The position numbers were made by a program, and so were the translations under genes. Shown here piece after piece: positions 13,410 to 23,550 of a stretch of DNA of 64,000 nucleotides (its first letter is position 1; each line of letters opens with the position of its first letter). Source of the stretch: Argentina anserina (Eukaryota; Streptophyta; Magnoliopsida; Rosales; Rosaceae); NCBI RefSeq assembly GCF_933775445.1, contig NC_065872.1, positions 62,001 through 126,000 of the forward strand, read 5' to 3'. The notes under the pieces are model-generated. The model made no database searches. It was not told the origin of the DNA and worked only from the letters and a program-made list of their open reading frames with translations.

Positions 13410-14154
13410 CAAGATTTCTTCCCAATATTTTGGTTTTTGCTTCTGTATTGTATCTCACGATCTGGCATATGTAATGAATAATAACATGTTAGCTCGGTCA
13501 GGTGACAAAGCTGAGAATCTGACATTTGCTAATTTTCCGTATATTCAATTTAGATTACTGCACATCTACATGAACGTATTCTAGGGTTCTGAATGTGTAT
13601 TGATGTATCATTTGTGATACAGTCAACTAAGCAGTTGAAAAATCATGGGCTTGTATTTCCGACTAGGCGACTACAGTTATATATAACATTCATACTAGCC
13701 TCAATCCATTTCATTATGTTGATTACCGGTTGAATGATGGCAGGTTTACAAGGACAGTGGCCCCCAAGTTCAAACAGCAATTGGAATGCTGCAACAGCAT
13801 ACTGAGATGGGCACTCATCAGTCATCACTTGCTAAGTCTTGTGTTTAGAGTAGACATGCCCGAGCATCATCAGAGATGTGAATGAATAAAATCAATAAAT
13901 CATATCACACCTCTTTTTTCTTGTATATCAAGGCCCTTTAACTTTTTAGAAATTTGTTAATACATGTCTTTTAGGTAAATGATAATAATAGGGTACCACT
14001 TGTAATTAGAAATGATGAAAAGGTGAAGCCCATTATTAAAGCCCAACACTCAATCTTATCAAAATGCAAGCGATTGTAATGGATAAGAACCTAGAAGATT
14101 CAACTATAACTCCTCCATATTTATTTAAGAAATATTTGATACCTCGTCAAATAT
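13410..14154. other. SKIP35 3' region and intergenic DNA
   Basis: The first few hundred bases are the probable 3' UTR. A reverse-strand open frame at 13643-13828 looks more protein-like than background and is listed separately. The rest is AT-rich without recognisable features. Confidence 0.45.
13643..13828 (-). pseudogene. Possible gene fragment, unrecognised
   Basis: A 61-codon reverse-strand frame beginning MMTDECPSQYAVAAFQLL and containing FELGGHCPCKP has ordinary protein composition, unlike the random frames around it. It could end as an exon: a GTATGA donor-like sequence follows the codons for WIEA. No partner exons or family were recognised. It may be a relic exon or chance. Confidence 0.25.
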
Positions 14155-14319
14155 TGAAAATAAATTTTTCGCACACCCTTATTATACACGCTCTATACCC
14201 ACCACTTTAAGTAAATATCAAGTGTCAATTTTCTTAACAAACTTATAATTCTAATATTATAAATAATTTTTGGCATTTACTTTGGTGGTGGGCATGGGAT
14301 GGACGACAAATTTACTTCC
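14155..14319. mobile_element. Short MITE related to the one at 4152-4403
   Basis: The left end (gaaaataaatttttcgcaca) and the reverse complement of the right end (gaagtaaatttgtcgtccat) are similar to each other and to the TIR of the MITE at 4152. Inner blocks tacccaccactttaagtaaa and ttactttggtggtgggcatg are also complementary. Target duplication not found; the borders are approximate. Confidence 0.6.
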
Positions 14320-15260
14320 TCCTGCGCTATGTATCAAAACCTTCAACACTTGATTAAATCTTGATAAAATAGTCCCTACTCCCTAAAAACGACACTGGAC
14401 CATTACTCAGTCAGCAACACGACCAACAACCCCAACCTTATCAAAACCGTCGCTCAAGGAGGAGAGATAACAAGCCAACAAATTCAAGACAAACTAAACA
14501 AAACAACCAAAAAAAGAAAAAGAAAGATGACTCAGGCCTAGGCCCAAAGAGGACCCAGGCTCTGGACCTCTGGTCATACCCAAGGTCCGGACCGAAAGGT
14601 TGAGATGGTGGCCCTACCACTACCGCCAGCTGTTGACCAAAACGTGTCCAGTCCTTGTCTACACGAAGTAAACCCACCATGAACCACAACCACACCGCGG
14701 TTTCGACCCGGATTCGAAAAACCCAGGCAGCCAATCGACGTACTCTCTCCTTAGGAATGACACTGCAACTCCACGCCTCTCCGCCGAACGACCGCCGGCC
14801 ACACTTGGCTGACACCCTAATCCTTGCCAGTTGAAGCATCTAAGCCACCCAATTTTACGGCGCTCTCGATGAAAAGGTGAAGTCTTTGTTGCACATGATA
14901 ATGGGTATTAGGTCGCCTCTTTTTACATCAAATTGATATAATGGTCGCTCATTTTTCATGAAAATGAATAATACAATAAGAAACAACAATTGTATTATTT
15001 GTATCAACGCATGCCTCACATATGCCACTATAAAATGTAAGGACTTTCGAAATCTCGAGACGAATTCATGTCAATATTCATTTCGAAATGTTTTTTTTTC
15101 CGATAATAGATTGGGATATATACTCAACCAAATATCAGCCGGACTGATACCTGTGGGGGAGTTTTACGCTCACTCTTACCAACTCGATCTCTTGTGATCT
15201 ACTGTCATGTTTTCGCAAGATGGAGCCAATGTGAAATGCAAATAAAATCTCAACTAATTA
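14320..15260. other. Intergenic DNA with GC-rich retroelement-like patch
   Basis: A patch at about 14440-14840 is GC-rich and open on the minus strand, with Trp/Arg-rich translation. It resembles leader sequence of old retroelements rather than a conserved gene. Nothing else could be supported. Confidence 0.4.
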
Positions 15261-15404
15261 CGAACTTTGGATTAGTACAAAATGCGGTTGTATTGAACAT
15301 GTTGGTGAGAAGAGAATTACAAAATTGTACGATGAACAAAACTCAAAAGAGGAGACATTAATAAAGAAATGCGCAGCATCCAAGGAAACACGATTTTAGT
15401 TTAC

Positions 15405-15821
15405 TTACACTGTATAAGTCAAATCCCTCACATTGGAAGGCATGAAAGCCAAGATCATAAGCACTGCTAGAATGCCAATGGGTAGAAATAGCAACATGAA
15501 AGGCGGGGGAGGTAATGGTGGAAGTATCAAAGGAAGGATCAGCAGAGTCGCCGTGAGGCATACAAGCAAGAGCAAGGACTCGAGGCTAAAGTAGCTTGCT
15601 GGAATCAGTCTTCTGCTGCTACCCCTACCGTGTGATAGTGATCGACGATACAATAAAGATGATCTCTGATGATAATGTTGATGGTCTAGACCTACATTAT
15701 GTCCTTCGTCCCCTTGGGGTCTTGCTTTGACATCCATATTAAGGCAACTTGAACAATGAGCTTGCAAATCAATAAAGCCTTTCGAAAGTCTCGCGTCTGC
15801 TTCAGGAACTTCAAATTTCAT
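15405..15821 (-). CDS. ARGOS: ARGOS/OSR family organ-size regulator
   Basis: ARGOS-type proteins are small ER-membrane proteins that promote organ growth and dampen ethylene signalling. The 138-residue frame ends with the OSR domain: hydrophobic segment at about residues 77-100 (YFSLESLLLLVCLTATLLIL), the diagnostic proline turn PPLPPPP at 101-107, then a second hydrophobic segment to LAFMPSN at 124-130. These form a two-pass hairpin. The first ATG is at 15821; an in-frame ATG at 15737 (MDVKARPQG) is an alternative, since several relatives seem to start near there. A leader with an intron probably extends to about 16.7 kb. It is a single-exon coding gene with no lesions. ARGOS and ARGOS-LIKE cannot be told apart here. 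Confidence 0.9.
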   Translation of the reverse strand: MKFEVPEADARLSKGFIDLQAHCSSCLNMDVKARPQGDEGHNVGLDHQHYHQRSSLLYRRSLSHGRGSSRRLIPASYFSLESLLLLVCLTATLLILPLILPPLPPPPFMLLFLPIGILAVLMILAFMPSNVRDLTYTV

Positions 15822-16740
15822 TTATACTAGTCCTTGGCAGCCCGCCCCCCAAAAGTGAAATTCCAGACCAAAACTCAAAAGTCTCTAATCCAGAAATGAT
15901 GCCGGTTTTATACAAATCTGATATGACAATAATGCGCAATGCTCCACATGCAGAGATCAGTAATCCATTTGCGAAAGCTGAGTAATACAATCAATCAACA
16001 AGGAACCATAAATTCTCTTTTCTAATAAATATGAATCAGACTGATCCTTGATGCTTCTAGGACGTGAACAAACTTGAACGCGTACTAGATCCAAACCCCA
16101 AATCACAAGAAAACGTCACTGATTCCTCAGGTTTTTAATGGACAAACCATGATACGCCGTCCCTGAAAAGCCAACTGCAGAGAAAATTTCAATCAAAACC
16201 AGCATTGAAAGCGAAATCATTGAATCAGAGAGCATATGCTATTTAGCGGCGATCTGCATACTGGCAATCAAGTCTAAAATGCAGGTGTGGCAAAAATTTA
16301 TTTCTAAAGTTTATGCCTTGTGCCTGAAACAAGCCTAAATATAGAGAGAAAAGGAGGACACCATGTAATTCACAAATTCAAACTGTTGCGTTTTCATCGA
16401 TGAGAGTCAGTTTTTTTCTGGTTATAAAAGCAAAGCAATGATATAAAGCTGTGAACAGAAAAAGAGTATTATAAGAGGCCAGGAGTGTTGATACCTGTTA
16501 TTGTGTGGTGTTGTCTGATTAGGGTGATCTTGGTGATAAAAGAATTTCCAAATGAGGCAGCAAGAAAGAGAGGTGGTCTTCTTTTGCATTTCAGCCACAA
16601 AGCTCTCCCAGAAAACTGCTGTTTCTCTTCTTGTCAGATTGAAAGATTGCAGAAGATTAAATTCATGAGAGGAGGTTTGAATTCTGAAACGGGTTGTTTC
16701 CAGGTTCAATTAACTAGAGATTTATTTTGATAGAGAGAAA
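15822..16740 (-). promoter_or_regulatory. Probable ARGOS 5' leader, leader intron and promoter
   Basis: Upstream of the ARGOS start is about 0.9 kb with no other gene. CT/GA-rich stretches near 16540-16660 suggest a first, non-coding exon, and the AT-rich stretch between would be a leader intron. Exact borders cannot be set without transcripts. Confidence 0.4.
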
Positions 16741-16976
16741 ATGAATCAGGGAAAGGAAGAAGAAAGGAAATAATATATGAATTCTTTGTATTATTATTAC
16801 CAGCCATCCTTTGATGATTATTATTATGTTGAAATGTACAGACAAAGAGAGAAGGGGGGAGGGAAATGAGGTTTGGTTCAGTGAATTCCATATTCAAGTG
16901 GGGGCTTTGCTGACATGCAAGTTGCTGGTTTTGGAAAATCAGGGGGATGTGTCCCCCAAGGTTCTTCACCCCTAGA

Positions 16977-16978
<2 letters not shown>

Positions 16979-17010
<32 letters not shown>
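16979..17010. repeat. (CT)n microsatellite
   Basis: About 16 uninterrupted CT units. It lies upstream of ARGOS and could act as a GAGA-type element, though that is only a possibility. Confidence 0.95.
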
Positions 17011-17015
<5 letters not shown>

Positions 17016-18432
17016 AAATAAAAAGACTCTTCTTCTCTCTACGGCAGCTAATTCAAACCGGACCAATATTCATTTTATATATTGTTTCTTCAAAAAATGA
17101 TATATTTTAAGAATAAATATTTTATTTTTTTTTGTATCTGCGATATTTCTCCGATATTTATGATATATCCGATATATTTTCGATATTTTAGAAAAATATT
17201 TGAAATTTTCACTGAAAAGAATTTATTTCAACTTGAGGATGTCTCAGACTCTCGGAGATATGTTTTTGATTAATTAACCACCTCGAGCCTCGAGGTATAT
17301 CAAAAAAAAAAACTAGAAGGTAGTCCATCAATCGGTTAATTTTTCATAAAAAATATCCGGATGAGGATTAAAGGCTCAAGTCTTAACTAAAAAGAGTGTA
17401 GTCATATCAGTGATAAGTGTTCTTTTTGACTTTGAGGAAATCCAAAATAAAAGATTACAGAGTAGTGTCATAAAAGTCATAAGAGGATATCCATAATTCT
17501 ATGAAGTTAATTATCAATTTAGTTATCTTATTTACGATTATGGTCATGGAGAAGTATATGATCAATTATCGAGTTGAATTCATCTTTATTATTCATTTCT
17601 CGGAGAAACTGTTGGCAGCTAAAAAATATATATGACTATCGTGTTAACTATTACAATTCTTACTGTATGATTTGTATATATTAGACAGAGTATTATAATT
17701 TTGTTGACCGTGCGTCTCTCTAATTGGAAAAGTTAGACCGAGAGAGAAGCTTGCCAGTCAACGGGATATTAGCGGGTCAAGAAGGTTTTCAAATTGAAAA
17801 TTGGGGCTGAGGTGGCGGTGAAGACTATGGTGGTGGCGGGGAGGCTTTTGAAGAAGGCTTTCCCAGTTGGCCAGTTTTCAATTCTTGTATAAAGCAATTT
17901 ATTATTCATGTTTTTACCATGATAAGTTTTTTAGTTAATTATAATTTATCAGTGTTAATATTAGTGTTAATGCCTTATTAAATATTATATTAAATGAATT
18001 GTTTTGAATCTAGGGTGCCTAGAATAAGTTTTGTCTCAGATCTCTTTAGAAGAAAGCCCAACTTCAGCATCTTACCTTTTCAGACTCGTATTCTAATTCA
18101 GACAAACAAAAGCAACCAAAGTAATTTTTGACTTGCTTTGTGTTTGAGTGCTTAATTGATTTGACCTGTTGATTATTCATATTGGTTTCTACTTTTCTTT
18201 TTTCTTAAAAATAAATATAATTATATTCGTCTAACATATAAGTACCCACCACTAGCCCTGTGTTATTTGATTTATCCTAAGATGTTTTATATTTATAATT
18301 GTGAGGTCGCGAGTTTGACTTATAATAGATTCGTTGTAGTATTTTAGTTATTTATTTGATAAATAAAATTAAAATACCAATAACTAAAGTCTAATTCATG
18401 CGTCTTCTCATCCAATTTTGCCTTCTTAAAGA
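17011..18432. other. Plain AT-rich intergenic DNA
   Basis: Only short, low-complexity open frames are present, including repeated gatat-type motifs near 17140-17190. No gene, TIR or LTR could be supported. Confidence 0.5.
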
Positions 18433-18440
18433 GAAAATGC

Positions 18441-18936
18441 TAGGGGTGGGTACGAGACGGGATGGGACGGGACGGAGCTCATCCCACGTCCCGTCCCACT
18501 CTTTTGAATCGAGACGGGATCGGAACGGGACGAGGGTTTTTAAGAATGCATCTCACTCGGGATTAATCCCGGTTGGGACATGACGAGATCGGGACAGGAA
18601 GAGATAAATCCCACCTTTTTATGAAGTTAAATAAAAACCTATATTTTTATTTTTTTCATAACAAAGTAACATTTAATAATGAAATTTTAACAAAAATAAT
18701 GCATATTATGTTCAAAATATTATAAATTACCATTATTATTTGAGTGAATATAATTTTAGAGTTATTAAGAACATAAATTAGTTTCATTTTGATACAAATA
18801 TATAAGAATTTTTAAGTTTTCATTAAATGTGGGACGAGACGGGACGAAGCGGGATATAAATTATTCGTCTCACGTCCCATCCCACTAGAATGAAGCGGGA
18901 CGGGATTGAGATTTCCGTTTTTTATGCCCACCCCTA
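18441..18936. mobile_element. hAT-type MITE with acgggacggg subterminal repeats
   Basis: The 496-bp element begins taggggtggg and ends with the inverse, cccaccccta. It is flanked by an 8-bp duplication with one mismatch: gaaaatgc at 18433-18440 and gaaaatac at 18937-18944. Eight-bp duplications and a short T/CAGGG-like terminus are typical of the hAT superfamily. The ends are packed with cgggacgggat-like motifs in opposite orientations (for example near 18458-18480 and 18830-18905), while the middle is AT-rich and non-coding. No transposase is present. Confidence 0.85.
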
Positions 18937-18944
18937 GAAAATAC

Positions 18945-19205
18945 AACTTTGAATCAAACGACACGTGCAAGACAACAAACCCTTTCCAGCGGTGGTGGCA
19001 GGAGAAACAAATGTGTTTGGGAGCACAAAATCTGGTTTTCTTAGAATGCTGAAGGAGATGGTGTGAAATACTCATAATTTGGCTTTTAATTGTATCACGG
19101 GTAGAATACATAAGAAGTTATATTGTCGGACTGTTATAACTAATTACAAGGGTAAAATTACATAGTTAATACAACTTATGGGTAAACTTCTTAATCTTAT
19201 GGGTA
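18945..19205. other. Short intergenic spacer
   Basis: No recognisable feature apart from non-conserved open frames. Confidence 0.5.
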
Positions 19206-19969
19206 GGGGCGGATCCAAAGGCTAAGAGTGGTTGGGCTTGAATTTTGGCAAAAAAAAAACATAGGTATATACATTTTTTTTTGGTAATCAACAATTAAAC
19301 ACCAAAGCTTTCCCATGTTTTAAAACTCTCGGCTCCTCTCGGTCTCTTAGTCTCTCTATTAACTGGTACGTCATCTCTATCAATTTCCAAGTCCATCTCA
19401 GTCTCTCACCATCATGAATTCTACTTCTCCCTCAATCTTCTTCTCTTTTTGGTAAACATATTGTAAGTATAATCAATAGATTATTTTCAATTTGAGGAGA
19501 ACTATTAATTGAGTTTTCTTATTTTATATGATTTTGTTATAGTTTGTCTCTAATTTTGTTGGGTTTTTTCTTAGAATCCCTGAGACAGAGGCAGACATGG
19601 AGTGAGATGAATCAAACATTGCTGTAGTGGTTTTTGGGTTGTCAGCATTCAAATACTGAATTGGGAATTTGAATATGTTTTTCTTTTTGGTATGAAGTCT
19701 AAGCTTTGTTTGATGATTATTACTAAATTTTATTCATAATCTTATTAATTTACGGTAGTCTAATTTTAGTCTTTTAGGTTTTATCACAATTAATTTGATA
19801 TTGTTGTATTGGTATGGTAATTGCTAGTGTGTTTGCCTACATTTTGTCTAATATTGCTACTGTGTTTGCCTACTGGTATGATTATGTTTTTCCTAGTATG
19901 AACTCTAATATTTTTTTTACTTGATAGGAAACATAAGCCCATCCTAACTCTATTCATGTATCCGCTAAT

Positions 19970-22196
19970 TAGGGGTGTTAATCGGTTTGAATGGTTCGGT
20001 TTATAGGTGATACCGAACACCAAACCGTTCTATTTATTCGGTTTGGTTCGGTTTGGTTTTTCACTTTTTTTTTCAAAAACCAATTGTGTTCGGTTTGGTT
20101 CGGTTTGGTTTTTCTCTGGTTTATATCGGTTTTTCTTTCGGTTATTTTGTAAAGAAAATCAGAGTTTCTTTCCTTTTCTATCTACTTGATTCTTAACGAA
20201 ATAAAAAGAACATGCGGACAGATTTGCAAAATTCTATTTACAAGATATAGTTGCTTCACAAATGCATACAATTGCAAAAAGCCACTAAACAAGTTATACC
20301 ACATTAGTAGGCATGTTGTCGTTCCAATATCTAAAATTCAAAATATTAAATTTTGACCGTCAGATGTGATCAACATATTTAAATAAGGATATGGTAAAAA
20401 ATTCATCTAATGTTGATAATATTTGGGTCTCGATCGATGTGGTCAACATTAACTTAATTTCATCTAATTAAGTGAATTTGTTCTTACCCCCTCCTTCTTG
20501 ACTAGTTTTTGTGGATTTTTTCATGCACACACTCTCACATATATGTGATGTAGCAGCTCGCGTAAAATTTTCAAAAATTTTACGTTCCAGGGATAAGGCT
20601 ACCCATAGGGGATAATAAGCGTATAAAGGGTTGAACGCCTCGATCGGGACACAAACGTTATCGAAAATATGTGATTTTTTTACCATAACCATATTTCACA
20701 ATACGTAACGCATCATGCGGACATATTTGCAAAATTCTATTTATAATATATAGTTGCTTCACAAATGCATACATTTGCAAAAAGCCACTAAACAAGTTAT
20801 ACCACATTAGTAGGCATGTTGTGGTTCCAATGTCTAAAATTCAAAATATTAAATTTTGACCGTCATATGTGATCAGCATATTTAAATAAGGATATCGTAA
20901 AAAATTCATCTAATGTTGATAATATTTGGGTCTCGATCGATGTGGTCAACATTAACTTAATTTCATCTAATTAAGTGAATTTGTTCTTACCCCCTCCTTC
21001 TTGACTAGTTTTGGTGGATTTTTTCATGCACACACTCTCACATATATGTGATGTAGCAGCTAGTGTAAAATTTTCAAAAATTTTACGTTCCATGGATAAG
21101 GCTACCCATAGGTGATAATAAGCGTAAAAAGGGTTGACCGCCTCGATCGGGACACAAACGTTATCAAAAATATGTGATTTTTTTACCATAACCATATTTC
21201 ACTATACGTAACGCATCATGTGGAAAAATTTGCAAAATTCTATTTATAAGATATAGTTGCTTCACAACTGCATACATTTGCAATAAAACCACTAAACAAG
21301 TTATACCACATTAGTAGACATGTTGTGGTTCCAATATCTAAAATTCAAATTATGAAATTTCGACCGTCGGATGTGATCAGCATATATAAATACATATATG
21401 GTAAAAAATTCACTGAATTTTGATAAAGTTTGGGTCTCGATCGATGTGGTCAACATTAACTTAATTTCATCTAATTAAGTGAATTTGTTCTTACCCCCTC
21501 CTTCTTGACTAGTTTTGGTGGATTTTTTCATGCACACACTCTCACATATATGTGATGTAGCAGCTCGTGTAAAATTTTCAAAAATTTTACGTTCCAGGGA
21601 TAAGGCTACCCATAGGGGATAATAAGCGTAAAAAGGGTTGACCGCCTCGATCGGGACACAACCGTTATCGAAAATATGTGATTTTTTTACTATAACCATA
21701 TTTCACTATACGTAACACATCATGCGGACAAATTTGCAAAATTCTATTTATAAGATATAGTTGCTTCACAACTGCATACATTTGCAAAAAGACCACTAAA
21801 CAAGTTATACCACATTAGTAGACATGTTGTGGTTCCAATATCTAAAATTCAAATTATGAAGTTTCGACCGTCGGATGTGATCAGCATATATAAATACATA
21901 TATGGTAAAAAATTCACCGAATTTTGATAAAGTTTGGGTCTCGATCGATAACATATTTAATTATGTATATTAAAAATATCTATAAATAATATAATTTCTT
22001 TATAATATATATATATTCGGTTTTTCGGTTCGGTTTCGGTTTCCAAACGTCCCAAACCAAAACCACACCAAATCTTTCGGTTTGGTGCGGTTTTTTTGCG
22101 GTTTGGTGCGGTTTTTTTTTTCTTCGGTTTTTTTCGGTTACGGTTCGGTTATGGTTCGGTTTTTTTTCGGTTTTCGGTTTTCAATTAACACCCCTA
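19970..22196. mobile_element. Large hAT-type non-autonomous element carrying a tandem array
   Basis: The left end is taggggtgttaatcggttt at 19970 and the right end is its inverse, ...ttaacaccccta at 22196. An exact 8-bp target duplication, ccgctaat, lies at 19962-19969 and 22197-22204. Both subterminal zones (about 20025-20140 and 22018-22180) are saturated with cggttt/ggttcggttt motifs, which in hAT elements act as transposase binding sites. No transposase gene is present. Nearly all of the 2.2-kb body is a tandem array of 503-504-bp units (20211-21950), listed separately. Superfamily assignment is by duplication length and termini. Confidence 0.9.
20211..21950. repeat. Tandem array of 503-504-bp units, about 3.5 copies
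   Basis: Units start with catg(c/t)gga at 20211, 20714, 21217 and 21721, so the spacings are 503, 503 and 504 bases. The fourth unit is partial and stops near 21950 at the gatcgat palindrome. Copies are highly similar with scattered substitutions. Each complete unit contains a hairpin (cgtaaaatttt/aaaattttacg, first at about 20561-20584), the palindrome tcacatatatgtga, and a reverse-strand 74-codon open frame (20468-20692, 20971-21195, 21475-21699). The unit has the size and periodic structure of a satellite monomer, though at so low a copy number it is only a seed array. Confidence 0.93.
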
Positions 22197-22204
22197 CCGC
22201 TAAT

Positions 22205-23550
22205 GTTTACCGAGACACAATTGTGTCAAAACAAAGCGAACTCACAAATTTTAGTGGGGGCACATGCCCTCACTTGTCCTATTTGGGCTCCGCCAATGCT
22301 TTTGAGTTAAGTTTAGGTCCTTTGGATCAGAATAGCAATGGAACATAAGGGGATGAGATTGGCCACCTCGCAGGTTGGATAAAAGGAGGAGACACCCTTA
22401 TCATGTGAAGATGTATCCGACGTACTTAAAAAACAATATAAACGTCTATATTTTAAATTTTAAATTTTAAATCTTAGTCGTTAATTTGGAAAAGCCGAAG
22501 CTCTAATCATAAGAACTGGAACGGTCTTCTATGATGGTATACTCATCTACTTGAAAAAAAATGGATAATTAATTTTGAATGTGTTTTGTTCTGGAATAAA
22601 TGATAATTGATTTGAAATGAGAAAATAACAGGGTGGGAAAATGGAGGGCAAGTGGAGCAGAAGGTGTAGTGCAATTTATCCGACAACAGGCCCGCCGGGG
22701 TGGGAGATAGGAAATTATGATGCAGCGGCATCAGAGCATGTGGCATGTGATGTGGACCATTGAATGCTCTAATCTTCTTATTACCCACCATCTCTAAATT
22801 CATTTCAGATCAATGCATCTCTTAATTCCAATTGCAGTGCAAGCATCTGCATGTATCACGTAAATCTTTCTTTTTCCATTCAACACGCCTTCAGGGCTAA
22901 CTGAATTTACCCAATTCCCATCCTTCAATTCTGTCCTCGCCTAGATGCACCCCCTTTCCTTGATTTGAATTTCAAGTATCCGATTCCTTGCACTTTCATG
23001 CTCCACCCACTTCCCTTCTCATCACACTGGCAGCACCCTATCTGGCCCATTTGGCTTCAGCAAACAAATTGTTTTTTTTTCCTTGACCTTTTTCATTGTA
23101 TGAATCACACGGTACATACGTTACCATTTTGAGTTAAACACACTTGTCATTTCAAGTAAGTACACATTTTGAAAGTGATTTTGCTATACTCTATGGCAAG
23201 TCCAAATTCTTTCAATAACTCAAAAAAGAAAGACCAAACTTCACCTTTTGGAGTAAGATTTTAGAATCTCCATGATTTCCAGATCATTGAGGGACATAGT
23301 CAAATCCATTAATGTTCAACGAAAAATACATCTTAATGACTTTTTTTAATGGAACCCACTGAATTTTTATAAAACAAATGTTTGAATAGTCATTACATAC
23401 TCTTATATTGTTGTCGTGCAATAGACAAGAGATCTCGAGCCAAAACTCAAACTTAGTACATAACATATGTCTATTATTTGAGAACTATCACTAAAATGAA
23501 ACATAAATAAAATAAAAAAGAACCTTATTCTACGACTTATAAAAACATAG
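22205..23550. other. Intergenic DNA without supported genes
   Basis: AT-rich sequence with a few short open frames on both strands and no conserved protein. The first 90 bases may be the right remnant of the outer element. Confidence 0.45.

Larger units (their letters stand above)
19206..22293. mobile_element. Degraded outer TIR element interrupted by the hAT-type element
   Basis: At about 19206-19250 the sequence starts ggggcggatccaaagg, and at about 22240-22293 the reverse complement starts ggcggagcccaaatagg. Both run into a G-rich stretch and then aattt. This is the look of opposing ends of an old ggggcggagcc-type TIR element. The two ends are diverged, no target duplication was found, and the interpretation is tentative. 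The younger element at 19970-22196 lies inside it. Confidence 0.35.

Noticed and set aside
14441..14839. 132-codon minus-strand frame
   Set aside because: Low-complexity Trp/Arg/Phe-rich translation with a poly-Phe stretch; resembles a GC-rich retroelement leader, not a gene.
20211..21950. Array considered as CRISPR-like or as three tandem genes
   Set aside because: Units are 503 bp without short repeat/spacer structure, and the open frames have no recognisable protein family and contain hairpin palindromes.
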